Below are positions 15,727 to 23,758 of a stretch of DNA of 64,000 nucleotides, one piece after another. Both the position numbers and the translations under genes were made by a program. The stretch's first letter is position 1. Each line of letters begins with the position of its first letter. The notes below the pieces were generated by a model, which was not told where the DNA came from, did not search any database, and was given only the letters and a program-made list of their open reading frames with translations. The DNA comes from Rhodanobacter thiooxydans LCS2 (GTDB taxonomy: Bacteria; Pseudomonadota; Gammaproteobacteria; Xanthomonadales; Rhodanobacteraceae), in contig NZ_AJXW01000022.1 of the NCBI RefSeq assembly GCF_000264375.1, positions 1 through 64,000 on the forward strand, written 5' to 3'.

Positions 15727-18700
15727 ATGCAGCGAATGGTTAGGGGGAAACAAAAGGAGAGGGTGTCACCATCGGAATTCATGCGCCAACTGCGTCCCGA
15801 ACTCTATTCAGACACCAGCGATCGAACCACATACTTGTTCGATGCAGCGACACTCGAATACTGTCTCGATACCATCACTGCGCGCAACCAGACTCACGAC
15901 TTCGAAATTTTTTGTCGCAAGCTGTGCGAACGCACCATTTGCCCAAACTTGAAACCTGCCACAGGGCCAGAGGGAGGCGGGGACAGCAAGGCTGATACCG
16001 AAACTATCCCGGTTGCTGATGAGATCGCAACTCTTGCCTATGTGGGCGAGGCAAACGCCAACCGGGAACGCTGGGCATTCGCTTTCAGCGCCAAGAAAAA
16101 GTGGGCGGAGAAAGTACGCAACGACGTTGCAGGCATCGTAGCGACGCAGCGTGGGTATCAGAAAATCATTTGCGTTACGGCACAGTTCGCCCGTGCGAAG
16201 GATCGCGCTCGTGTCGAAGACGAACTCACCAAGCAACATGGTGTGACTGTCACTATTCTCGACCGGAGTTGGATCGTTGAGCAGATCGTCAATGGCGATC
16301 GCCGAGACCTAGCCTTCAACTACCTCGGTGTCGGGCAAGAAGTCGCCGACACGCATCGGCTAGGACCGTCGGACTATTCTCGCTCCCAGCAACTTGAAGA
16401 TATTGAGAAGGCGCTCGGCAATCCGGAGGCATTCTTCGGGATGGAGATGCAGCGCGTGACGGAGGCTTTGGTAGCAGCCAAGCTATCACGCAATCTCGAG
16501 CGTCCAAGAACTGAGACGGATGGGCGGTTTGCTCGCGCAGTTCGGTTTGCCGAACAAGATGGTACTCATCGCCAGAGGCTTGAGGCTAACTACGAATGGA
16601 TCTGGACCGCTTTTTGGTGGTTCGACGACATCACGTATTTGAACGGAAGTTACGACGCTTTCGAGAAGCTCGTGAGCGACACGGACCACGCCAAGAATCT
16701 TGAGCTTCTGTGCAACCTAGCTCAACTACTTTTCAACTCGGTTGTCCATCAGCATCTGACAGTCGATGAGGCCAAGCTGGAAGAGCGCACAACTCGATTG
16801 AGCGGCAGATTGAAGTGGGTGGCCGCAGATGATGAACGTCCAAACAATGCATTGGAAGCGCAGACTTCATTACTCGTCATCGAAGTCAACCAGGCATTTC
16901 TCAAGAAAGACTCCCAGAAGCTGAGTTCTCTTTGGACGCAGTTCTCTGGCGTGATCAGGCAGGCAAAGGGCCTCGGTGAATTCTCAGTCGATCGCTTGAC
17001 CAAGCTGATCGAGGTGTTTGGCAGTGCCGCGGGCAGGGACCTTGGCTATGCCAAACTCGTCGACGACGTGGCGGAGTTTGTGTCGGAGCGCACTGGCGAA
17101 GCTCAGGGTGCGCTCGTGCTCCTCAAACGCGCTCAACAGCTCGATTTCGAAGACAACTTCGAAATGATCCGGTTGCTGGGCAAGGCTGCGCGGCAACTCA
17201 CCAAAAAGGAGTATGCCGATTCATTGATCGAAGCACTGCAACTGCTCACGCTTGCTTATCGTAGTGCTGGATTGCTCTGGGCTGCGCGCGCTAGCTGCAT
17301 TTTTGCGATGGCTTCAATGTTCATCGAAGCGGAAGAGGACAGCGATCTTCCGGCCTCGATCGTGCCTACGATCCTAATGTTAGCGTGGATCGCTGTCGAA
17401 CTTCGGCACCTTCCGGACGCTCTCGAAGCCATTCGGCTGGTTCAAGGTTGTGCGGCGATGCTCCCGCTCGATGATGCCTCCAAGGAGCGTGTCATGGAGC
17501 GGCTCGCCGAGTTCGATCTCATCTTGGCAAGCCAGATTCTGAATTTCACGACACAAGAGCTTCAGCAGCTTGTCTCATTGCCCAATGTTCTTGGTGGACT
17601 CGGCCTGCAGCAGAGCCGAAACTCACTGCTCTACGTGCTAGGCCATGAGGCGGTACTCCGCGAGGAGGGGTCGATACCGCATGAAGAGACGCCAGAGAAT
17701 GTGGCCGATTTGTTCGCTTTGCTGGCTAGCCAGCCGGTCTCCAGCAATCCGCACGGTCCTGTCATATTTAACGAGGGGGACTCACAGTGTCTTGTATCGA
17801 GAGTGCAGGGCGTTCGGGTCGCTGTTCACCACTCATGTTCTGACGTCTCGATCCTTGCTGCGGAGGCAGCGATAGGTTCCATAGAAGCGCTTTTCGCGAC
17901 GGCGATCGATCTGGGCGCAGCGGCGCATACGGAGAACTTCACTATCACGCTGCAAGAAAGTTCACAGGTCAAGGCGCCCGACTTCACGATCGATGCCGAG
18001 GAAATGTCTGCCACCATTCGTTGGCCGGCCGGGTTGATACCTGCCACATACGACCGACAGGACGATGTCCAGAAGATGCTGATCGGGCTGGCGGCTACGA
18101 TCTTTGCCGCCACGTGCTATGTAGAGGATCTGAAGCAGACGGTCGAACATCTCTTTGAGAATGAAGCAGTGCTCGACCGCATTGGGATGGTTGTGGTTGC
18201 AGGAAACAGCCGCCAGCGCATATTCAAGAGAGGGCTGTCGAAGCTCGGCGACTGGGTGCAGATGGCAACATCGGTGTTCACGCTTGAGTCGGCACGCCCC
18301 ACCATTACTCGTCGCGCACTGGATCCAGTAGAAGATGGCGAAGGTTATTCGGCAACAGGTGGCAGTAGCGCACTATTTCAGACGCACGATCATCGTGACC
18401 TTGATGTTCGCTCCGTTATTGATGTGCATCTTTGGAATCGAGCTGGTTGGACGGGGGTGGCCTTCGCCCACTGGGGGCCATCGTATCCGCCAGCGATTTC
18501 TCTCATTTTTACGGACGAAGATGCCGCCAGGAAGATCTTCACGCGTTGGCGCGAACGCCTGGGGCAGGTCGATAGACGAGACGAGATATTCGTGGCGATA
18601 GTGCGTGGAATCTCTGCGGATCATCCGGCTCACTACCGTGTCCTTATTACTTCCAAGCTTCCTTCCAATGATGAGAAGCCCACAGGTAAAACCTTCATGA

Positions 18701-18975
18701 TGACATCGCGAATGCAGACAATGCACGCGGAGTCCGATGTCAATCTGAGTCGTTTCCTCGATATCTATAGCCGGTCACGCGCCTATTTGCTTCTTCCCTC
18801 GATCTTGAAGGGCGGAGCCGAGTCGGAGCTTCTTCCAGAGCTCGCGATCCTAAAGCGAGGGCTGAGTGTAAAGAACGCTTCCGAAGTGAACGAGCATGAC
18901 GCTGAGGCGATGGCACTTGGACTGGAAGAGTACCGCAATCGATTTGGAGGGTTGGGGCGTAGTGCCCCAAGTTAA
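15727..18975 (+). CDS. Large protein with N-terminal PD-(D/E)xK nuclease-like domain
   Basis: 1082 residues. Residues about 55-190 look like a restriction-endonuclease fold: E60 in HDFEIFCRKLCE, GGGDSKADTET with D86, and FAFSAKKKW with K123, the E...D...(S/Q)xK order of PD-(D/E)xK enzymes. No Walker A, STAND or helicase motif follows. Residues 220-700 are long and mostly helical, possibly TPR-like, and 820-1060 form a mixed region with HLWNRAGWTGVAF that I do not recognise. GGGAGAGG lies just before the start; ATG 15736 is an alternative. Downstream of a toxin-antitoxin pair and among defence-like genes, a phage- or plasmid-targeting nuclease with a helical sensor is a fair guess. Confidence 0.7.
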   Translation: MQRMVRGKQKERVSPSEFMRQLRPELYSDTSDRTTYLFDAATLEYCLDTITARNQTHDFEIFCRKLCERTICPNLKPATGPEGGGDSKADTETIPVADEIATLAYVGEANANRERWAFAFSAKKKWAEKVRNDVAGIVATQRGYQKIICVTAQFARAKDRARVEDELTKQHGVTVTILDRSWIVEQIVNGDRRDLAFNYLGVGQEVADTHRLGPSDYSRSQQLEDIEKALGNPEAFFGMEMQRVTEALVAAKLSRNLERPRTETDGRFARAVRFAEQDGTHRQRLEANYEWIWTAFWWFDDITYLNGSYDAFEKLVSDTDHAKNLELLCNLAQLLFNSVVHQHLTVDEAKLEERTTRLSGRLKWVAADDERPNNALEAQTSLLVIEVNQAFLKKDSQKLSSLWTQFSGVIRQAKGLGEFSVDRLTKLIEVFGSAAGRDLGYAKLVDDVAEFVSERTGEAQGALVLLKRAQQLDFEDNFEMIRLLGKAARQLTKKEYADSLIEALQLLTLAYRSAGLLWAARASCIFAMASMFIEAEEDSDLPASIVPTILMLAWIAVELRHLPDALEAIRLVQGCAAMLPLDDASKERVMERLAEFDLILASQILNFTTQELQQLVSLPNVLGGLGLQQSRNSLLYVLGHEAVLREEGSIPHEETPENVADLFALLASQPVSSNPHGPVIFNEGDSQCLVSRVQGVRVAVHHSCSDVSILAAEAAIGSIEALFATAIDLGAAAHTENFTITLQESSQVKAPDFTIDAEEMSATIRWPAGLIPATYDRQDDVQKMLIGLAATIFAATCYVEDLKQTVEHLFENEAVLDRIGMVVVAGNSRQRIFKRGLSKLGDWVQMATSVFTLESARPTITRRALDPVEDGEGYSATGGSSALFQTHDHRDLDVRSVIDVHLWNRAGWTGVAFAHWGPSYPPAISLIFTDEDAARKIFTRWRERLGQVDRRDEIFVAIVRGISADHPAHYRVLITSKLPSNDEKPTGKTFMMTSRMQTMHAESDVNLSRFLDIYSRSRAYLLLPSILKGGAESELLPELAILKRGLSVKNASEVNEHDAEAMALGLEEYRNRFGGLGRSAPS

Positions 18976-19144
18976 GAGGCTGTCTGGTTTGGCAATGAGC
19001 TTTGCATGGGACGCATTTTGCGTTGCCTGATATCCCGGCCCATCGGGTTGTGTGCGGAGCTGGAGCGTGAGGCTTGCCTGCGTGATCTTTGAACAAGTGG
19101 TGGAGAGCTTGTCTGGTTCCACTCGGCGGTTACTGCGAGGCCTG

Positions 19145-20389
19145 TTAGAGCCAATGGCGCTCTTCATCCACGACGAGCTGCTGCATTGTGTCCAAATCAA
19201 TTGCCTGGGCCGACCTGCGGCGAATTTCGATCTTTTCAGGTGTCATCTCCGACTGCAATTCGGCTTGCGTACATTCTTCCAGCGCTCGCTGGAACTCCAG
19301 TTCATCGGCACGGGCGAAGAGCACATGTTGACGAGCATCGTCGATCAACATCAACCTCACAGGATTGAGGCGCAGCAAATGACGCCAGCGGCGATCCAGG
19401 GACACGAAGTAGGGAATGAAGAAGGAGCCGACTTGACTGACCGTGGCGATTTGTTCCATGACACGAAGAAGCGTCATGTCCCAGGCCATACCGCGAATCT
19501 CCTTCAGCATTTCGTGGGACCGGCCTATGATGGGGCCGAAGAACGGTGATCCCTGGTTGGAGGTCATGCCGCTCCAGATCAACCGTATTTCAGTGAGCTG
19601 GATTGCCCCTAGCTTATGGATGCTAAAACGGAGCAATTCGCGCAGGATCCGCTTTTTGTCCTTTTTGCGCTCCTCGTGCCACAGTCGTGCGAATCGCAGC
19701 AATAGAGCCTGCGTTCCCGCACTCTTGGCTTCTTGATGAGTGATCAGCTTACTGGCGTGTAGTTCCACAAGATAGTTTTCGGCTTCAGGCCGTAGCATGA
19801 CCTTCAGATCTTGACTTGGAACATCGAAAGCTAAGCGGTCGGGAGCATCACGAAAGGCATCCCAATCCACGTGGTCGAGCATGCGGAAAGCGATCAGTGT
19901 ATTCAAAGGGCGCTTATTGGAAGGATCGTCACGAGCCAGGCGCACGTTTTCGATGAGGAACGGCACTACATCGAATTGCACGCGGCGATTTCGAGCCTTG
20001 AGCATGAGGAGCTCGATAACCCTGTCGCGATCAGCCTTCTGGATGTTTTCGCCGGCAATGACTGCACGTATCTTCTCTGCGAAATTCGAGTCGAAGCTGA
20101 GTGAAAAGTCGATGAGTACATTCGACCTACCACCCGTGAGGTGCGCTTGGACACTTGTTCCAGCCGACAGGAAGAACGCACGTGGGCCCTCGAAAAATGA
20201 GGTCACATAGTCGTTCGAGAACACACTAAGACCGAGGTCTAGGTCGACCGCACCAGGGTTATCGGTGCAGACGACAGTGCGAATGGACGCACACTCGGCG
20301 GCGCGGTGTGTTTCGATGGTACTGAGTGCAGCTTCGTCACGGTTAAGGAGGGCTGACAGTAGGGCGTCGGCAATGGGGATATCGGGCAT
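19145..20389 (-). CDS. Protein of unknown function, ICE variable region
   Basis: 414 residues from ATG at 20389 (MPDIPIADALL). Alpha/beta N-terminus, then a helical C-terminal half with RFARLWHEERKKDKKRILRELLRFS. No signal peptide, P-loop or recognisable catalytic motif. The frame is open further upstream to another ATG at 20494 that has a good AGGAAAG ribosome site, but the extra residues are Arg/Lys-rich and look out of frame (see the finding on the T run), so I start at 20389. Last gene of a minus-strand series beginning at 23679. Function unknown. Confidence 0.6.
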   Translation of the reverse strand: MPDIPIADALLSALLNRDEAALSTIETHRAAECASIRTVVCTDNPGAVDLDLGLSVFSNDYVTSFFEGPRAFFLSAGTSVQAHLTGGRSNVLIDFSLSFDSNFAEKIRAVIAGENIQKADRDRVIELLMLKARNRRVQFDVVPFLIENVRLARDDPSNKRPLNTLIAFRMLDHVDWDAFRDAPDRLAFDVPSQDLKVMLRPEAENYLVELHASKLITHQEAKSAGTQALLLRFARLWHEERKKDKKRILRELLRFSIHKLGAIQLTEIRLIWSGMTSNQGSPFFGPIIGRSHEMLKEIRGMAWDMTLLRVMEQIATVSQVGSFFIPYFVSLDRRWRHLLRLNPVRLMLIDDARQHVLFARADELEFQRALEECTQAELQSEMTPEKIEIRRRSAQAIDLDTMQQLVVDEERHWL

Positions 20390-20516
20390 AAGCTGCTCAA
20401 CTGATGTGCGCGTCGATGGTTTGGTCAAGCGGCTCCACTTTTTCGGTTTCGGCCGGCCACGGCACCTCGAAAAAGTAGCGCTGTCATAGCCCATCACTTT
20501 CCTATCGCCATGGGCT

Positions 20517-21296
20517 TTAGCGCCATGCGAACTTCGGCTTATCCTGTGGCGTGACTTCCGCACCACAAAGCTTCATTGCATGCGCTAGGAGACGCCAGAA
20601 CTCCTCGTAGTCCTGGTTGTGCATCGCATCGTCCGCCACACTGAAGAAGGGGACCGGACGATTTGCGTCGTGGTGGGTGTTGGCCACGACGATCTCACGG
20701 ATGTGCATCAGTCTGAAGCGAAGGAAATCCGAGTAGAGTAGCTTGGTCGTTACGTCCATGATTTCCGGGGACAGGTAACTGGCATAGATCTGAAGCGTCG
20801 TCGTGATTTCGTCCACCCCTTCCTTCGCTGCTCGCTCCAGCATGCTGAACCATCGGATTTCCTCGAACGAACCGTCCGCGTAGGGTGATGCCGAATTCAG
20901 GTCGAGCGATGCGAGGACCTTGCGGCGATCGGGGTCGAGCAGATCCAAAGGTGACTCCGGGGGATCGCATTGCCGACGCCAGATTGAGTCATTGGTGATC
21001 GGATGGATCGCGTGCTGAAACTCCCTCAGCAACTGACGAATGCCGATGGCAGCTATGCGTTCCTTGGTCTTCTTCCGGATGGCCTGTTCGCGCTTGTTGC
21101 GCGAGGTCACCAGCATCGACGTGATCAAGGCGAGGAAGCCGATCGCCAGAACGACCCAGCCGAATGGCGTGATCTTCGAGAAGCCGGAGGCATCTGGAGA
21201 CCACTTGGGTGAACCAATGATTGCGGCAACCGCGGCCAGAAACGCCACGATCGGCGGCACGTAATCGAGAATTTTGAAGCGGTAGTTTTTTCGCAT
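20517..21296 (-). CDS. Membrane protein of unknown function with two N-terminal helices
   Basis: 259 residues from ATG 21296 (MRKNYRFKILDYV). Two hydrophobic segments, VPPIVAFLAAVAAIIG (about 13-28) and FGWVVLAIGFLALITSMLV (about 45-63), anchor the protein, leaving about 190 soluble residues that are helical and acidic, ending SVADDAMHNQDYEEFWRLLAH. No enzyme motif seen. It lies 57 bp after the AbiU2-like gene and is probably in the same transcript. Membrane proteins often serve as effectors in defence operons, but here that is only a suggestion. Confidence 0.65.
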   Translation of the reverse strand: MRKNYRFKILDYVPPIVAFLAAVAAIIGSPKWSPDASGFSKITPFGWVVLAIGFLALITSMLVTSRNKREQAIRKKTKERIAAIGIRQLLREFQHAIHPITNDSIWRRQCDPPESPLDLLDPDRRKVLASLDLNSASPYADGSFEEIRWFSMLERAAKEGVDEITTTLQIYASYLSPEIMDVTTKLLYSDFLRFRLMHIREIVVANTHHDANRPVPFFSVADDAMHNQDYEEFWRLLAHAMKLCGAEVTPQDKPKFAWR

Positions 21297-21352
21297 GGAG
21301 TTACCGGCCCGGCGCGATGTTCGGTTTCGTAGTAGGGCGAGAATAAACAGCC

Positions 21353-22078
21353 TTAGTCCCCAGGGCGAAGCGGACTTCCCTTGGGAATCCACGGTTCCCA
21401 GAGAACATGCCGCCAATCATGTTGGAAGGTGGCCCTGAGCGACGCCATACCTTGAGCGGTCAACAGCAGGTTGTACTTGCAGAGAATCTCATCAAGGGTC
21501 CGCAGGGCGGCGTCGATCTCGTTGAACCTGGGCAGACGACGGATCTTGCCTGGCGAATTCCGATGCGCGATGCGTTTGTTCACGAAACGTCGGACGCGTT
21601 CGCTACTGTCTTCGATCCGACGCAGATCGGTGCGAATTGCCTGCTGCGACAGGAATGCGCGTCCCGGCCCCACGACATTATCGAACGTGGAATGCCCATA
21701 TTCGGCACCGGGCACGGGGACGTACATGCGTACATGGGCGGCGCGTTCAATGATGCCTGGATTTTCCAGAATTTCGTAAAGCATCCGCCAGAGCGAATGC
21801 GAACTGTTGGATTGATCCGTGAAACTACGGATGCCGATCGACACGGTCGCCACGTAGTTCGAGCACATCCAGCCGAAGAAGTCGCCCGGCAGAAGTACCT
21901 TCGGGTTCTGCTTCGCGACTTCCTGCAGGTCCCAGAATATCTCCTGGCTTGCGAGCAGGCTCGTCAGATCGCGACGCATGCCGGGCAACCAGCGCTTCCA
22001 TCGCAGACGCAGCTTGGGATGGAGTGTGGGGGTCCTTTGAAGCGTGCTAGGTCTTCTGCGGCGAGGTGCGTTCTTCAT
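21353..22078 (-). CDS. HEPN (AbiU2-like) domain protein
   Basis: 241 residues, helical. The segment RRFVNKRIAHRNSPG near residues 165-180 matches the NK-x-x-AH(R/T) pattern of AbiU2-type HEPN domains, and the flanking helices (an IRSFTDQSNSSHSLWRML segment with conserved Arg/Asp, later DEILCKYNLLL) fit the same family. Many HEPN proteins are RNases of toxin or abortive-infection systems; AbiU2-like ones are little studied. The ATG overlaps the stop of the preceding 57-residue gene by 4 bp (ATGA). The first ~30 residues are strongly basic. Confidence 0.6.
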   Translation of the reverse strand: MKNAPRRRRPSTLQRTPTLHPKLRLRWKRWLPGMRRDLTSLLASQEIFWDLQEVAKQNPKVLLPGDFFGWMCSNYVATVSIGIRSFTDQSNSSHSLWRMLYEILENPGIIERAAHVRMYVPVPGAEYGHSTFDNVVGPGRAFLSQQAIRTDLRRIEDSSERVRRFVNKRIAHRNSPGKIRRLPRFNEIDAALRTLDEILCKYNLLLTAQGMASLRATFQHDWRHVLWEPWIPKGSPLRPGD

Positions 22079-22248
22079 TGTCGGTGGTGTTGATAAGCTG
22101 CCTTGTTGTTCTTACCACCGTAGCTGTCCCACTGCACAGCAGTTACGCGAGCGGGGAACGCATTGACTTCGGGCCAGTTGCGTAGGCCGGGAATAGCGGC
22201 GATCAGGTCGATGATGGATGTAAGAGCCTGTTCAAACCCCTTAGACAT
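22075..22248 (-). CDS. Small 57-residue protein of unknown function
   Basis: ATG at 22248 lies 3 bp after the stop of the upstream DUF6236 gene, and its TGA overlaps the ATG of the next gene (ATGA). The product starts MSKGFEQALTSIIDLIAAIP and continues with a polar half containing two Lys/Asn/Gly-rich turns. The amphipathic helix, ordinary composition and tight spacing on both sides support a real gene, easily missed because it is short. No family recognised. Confidence 0.6.
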   Translation of the reverse strand: MSKGFEQALTSIIDLIAAIPGLRNWPEVNAFPARVTAVQWDSYGGKNNKAAYQHHRQ

Positions 22249-22251
22249 CGC

Positions 22252-23256
22252 CTATGCGGCACTAAAGGCCTGTCTCACATGGGCAACGTAGGCCAATGGA
22301 CGATTCCGGATCGCCCTGGGTCCTCGGATACTGGCGATCGCCATGTAAGCAGCACCTGCCAGCGTCAAGGCGGAACCAGCGTAGGCGGTTGTGTTGCCTA
22401 GGTCCGTTGCATAAGCCGTAAATCCAGCGCCAAAGAGTGGCGCAAGTGAACCAAGTATCACTTGTCCGAACGCCCGCTGCATGGATTCTTTGATCTCGGC
22501 GATGCGCTGCTCGCAGTCCTGGAGGAATGCTTCGTTGGCTTCGGTGCGATCAGTGGCATCACGAAGTAAGGCCACTCTAGTGCAATGGGCTTCGACGAGT
22601 GTGCGGAAGCGTTGCAGGCGAGGGCCGTGCCGTCGTTTGAAACGGAGCAACGTGGCCACATCCACCGGCCCGGTGGGGGCGGGCAATAGGTTGTCGAGGA
22701 CCACGCCACGAACCTCCTGCCTACGCGCGGGATACTGCCCCATCTGCCCTACACGTGGTTGCAGGTACCGAGCGAAGGCCGCCTGGTTCGTCACTGGAGC
22801 TGCATCGACTTCGGGAATTGCTCCGAGGCACGCGGCCAAGTAGGCCATGAACAGGTTTGCTGTCGTGCTTTCCACATCGTACCAATTCCAATCGATCTGC
22901 CTCGCAAGTCTTGATGCCACCAAGAACTCCGGTATTGCGCCGAGCTTCTCCGCGTGAATACGGCTCATACGGCCGGTTGGAACGTTGAGCTGAGAGCGTC
23001 GCTGCAATCGGTGCTCGACTAATTGGATGAAGCTCTCATCGAATCGTGGAATCTGATGTATATACCGACCGGGAGTGACGGGTTCGACGAGACCTTCCGT
23101 GAGAAGCTTCCGCATGAAGCCGCTCATTTGTTCCGGGCGGTCCAGGTAGTCCAGCGGCACGATGGATGAGAGCTTGTCCCAGTAGAGGAGTGACTTGACC
23201 GTCCACGCCTCGTTCGGAAGCGCGATGTATGGAAAGAAGAGTGCATTGCTGCGCAT
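22252..23256 (-). CDS. DUF6236-family protein
   Basis: 334 residues from ATG 23256. The opening NALFFPYIALPNEAWTVKSL and LLYWDKLSSIVP is the hallmark of DUF6236 proteins, which are often found in mobile elements and near defence genes; their activity is unknown. The C-terminus has two hydrophobic stretches (about 275-315: VILGSLAPLFGAGF and AGSALTLAGAAYMAIASI), so it may sit in the membrane. It is followed at 3 bp by a 57-residue gene and forms one unit with it and the AbiU2-like gene. Confidence 0.7.
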   Translation of the reverse strand: MRSNALFFPYIALPNEAWTVKSLLYWDKLSSIVPLDYLDRPEQMSGFMRKLLTEGLVEPVTPGRYIHQIPRFDESFIQLVEHRLQRRSQLNVPTGRMSRIHAEKLGAIPEFLVASRLARQIDWNWYDVESTTANLFMAYLAACLGAIPEVDAAPVTNQAAFARYLQPRVGQMGQYPARRQEVRGVVLDNLLPAPTGPVDVATLLRFKRRHGPRLQRFRTLVEAHCTRVALLRDATDRTEANEAFLQDCEQRIAEIKESMQRAFGQVILGSLAPLFGAGFTAYATDLGNTTAYAGSALTLAGAAYMAIASIRGPRAIRNRPLAYVAHVRQAFSAA

Positions 23257-23331
23257 GATCCGTGCCCTTGTGCACCGTCGCAACGAAGAGAGACGCCTTC
23301 CAACTTTACGCCTCAAAGTATGGTGCCGACA

Positions 23332-23679
23332 TCAAGGCACTTCATAGACATAGTTTTGTCGACCTGGCCAACTTGATACTGTTGCACGGACGCGGTCTTT
23401 AGCGCGCTCGAGGCTGTACGGAAACACCTTGGAATAGACAAGATAGTGGCTCCAGCCAAGATCAGGTGGTACCTCGGTCGCCAACAGGTTGAGTGTGTCG
23501 GGATACTCGTCATCGTCATCGACGGTAAAGGTCGGTCCGTCAGGGAAGAGTCGCGACCTAGCCAGCTCACTGATTTGTATAGCATGCGGTCGTGTTGTCT
23601 CTATCACTACGATCCCATACGTTGACAAGGCCAGCTCGATATCCAGCAGGCGAATGTCTATGAGTAGATGCACTTTCAT
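23332..23679 (-). CDS. Small protein of unknown function
   Basis: 115 residues, acidic centre (FTVDDDDEYPDTLN), predicted mixed alpha/beta, no signal or membrane segment. It precedes the DUF6236 gene by 76 bp on the same strand and probably opens that operon. I do not recognise it; the start at 23679 fits the length but has no strong ribosome site. Confidence 0.5.
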   Translation of the reverse strand: MKVHLLIDIRLLDIELALSTYGIVVIETTRPHAIQISELARSRLFPDGPTFTVDDDDEYPDTLNLLATEVPPDLGWSHYLVYSKVFPYSLERAKDRVRATVSSWPGRQNYVYEVP

Positions 23680-23758
23680 GTCCGAGCCTCTCTGATCAGT
23701 TCACGATGAAGCTTGCAAATGTAACGCCTGCATCTTGCTTGCGAACCGCGGGTAGTAC

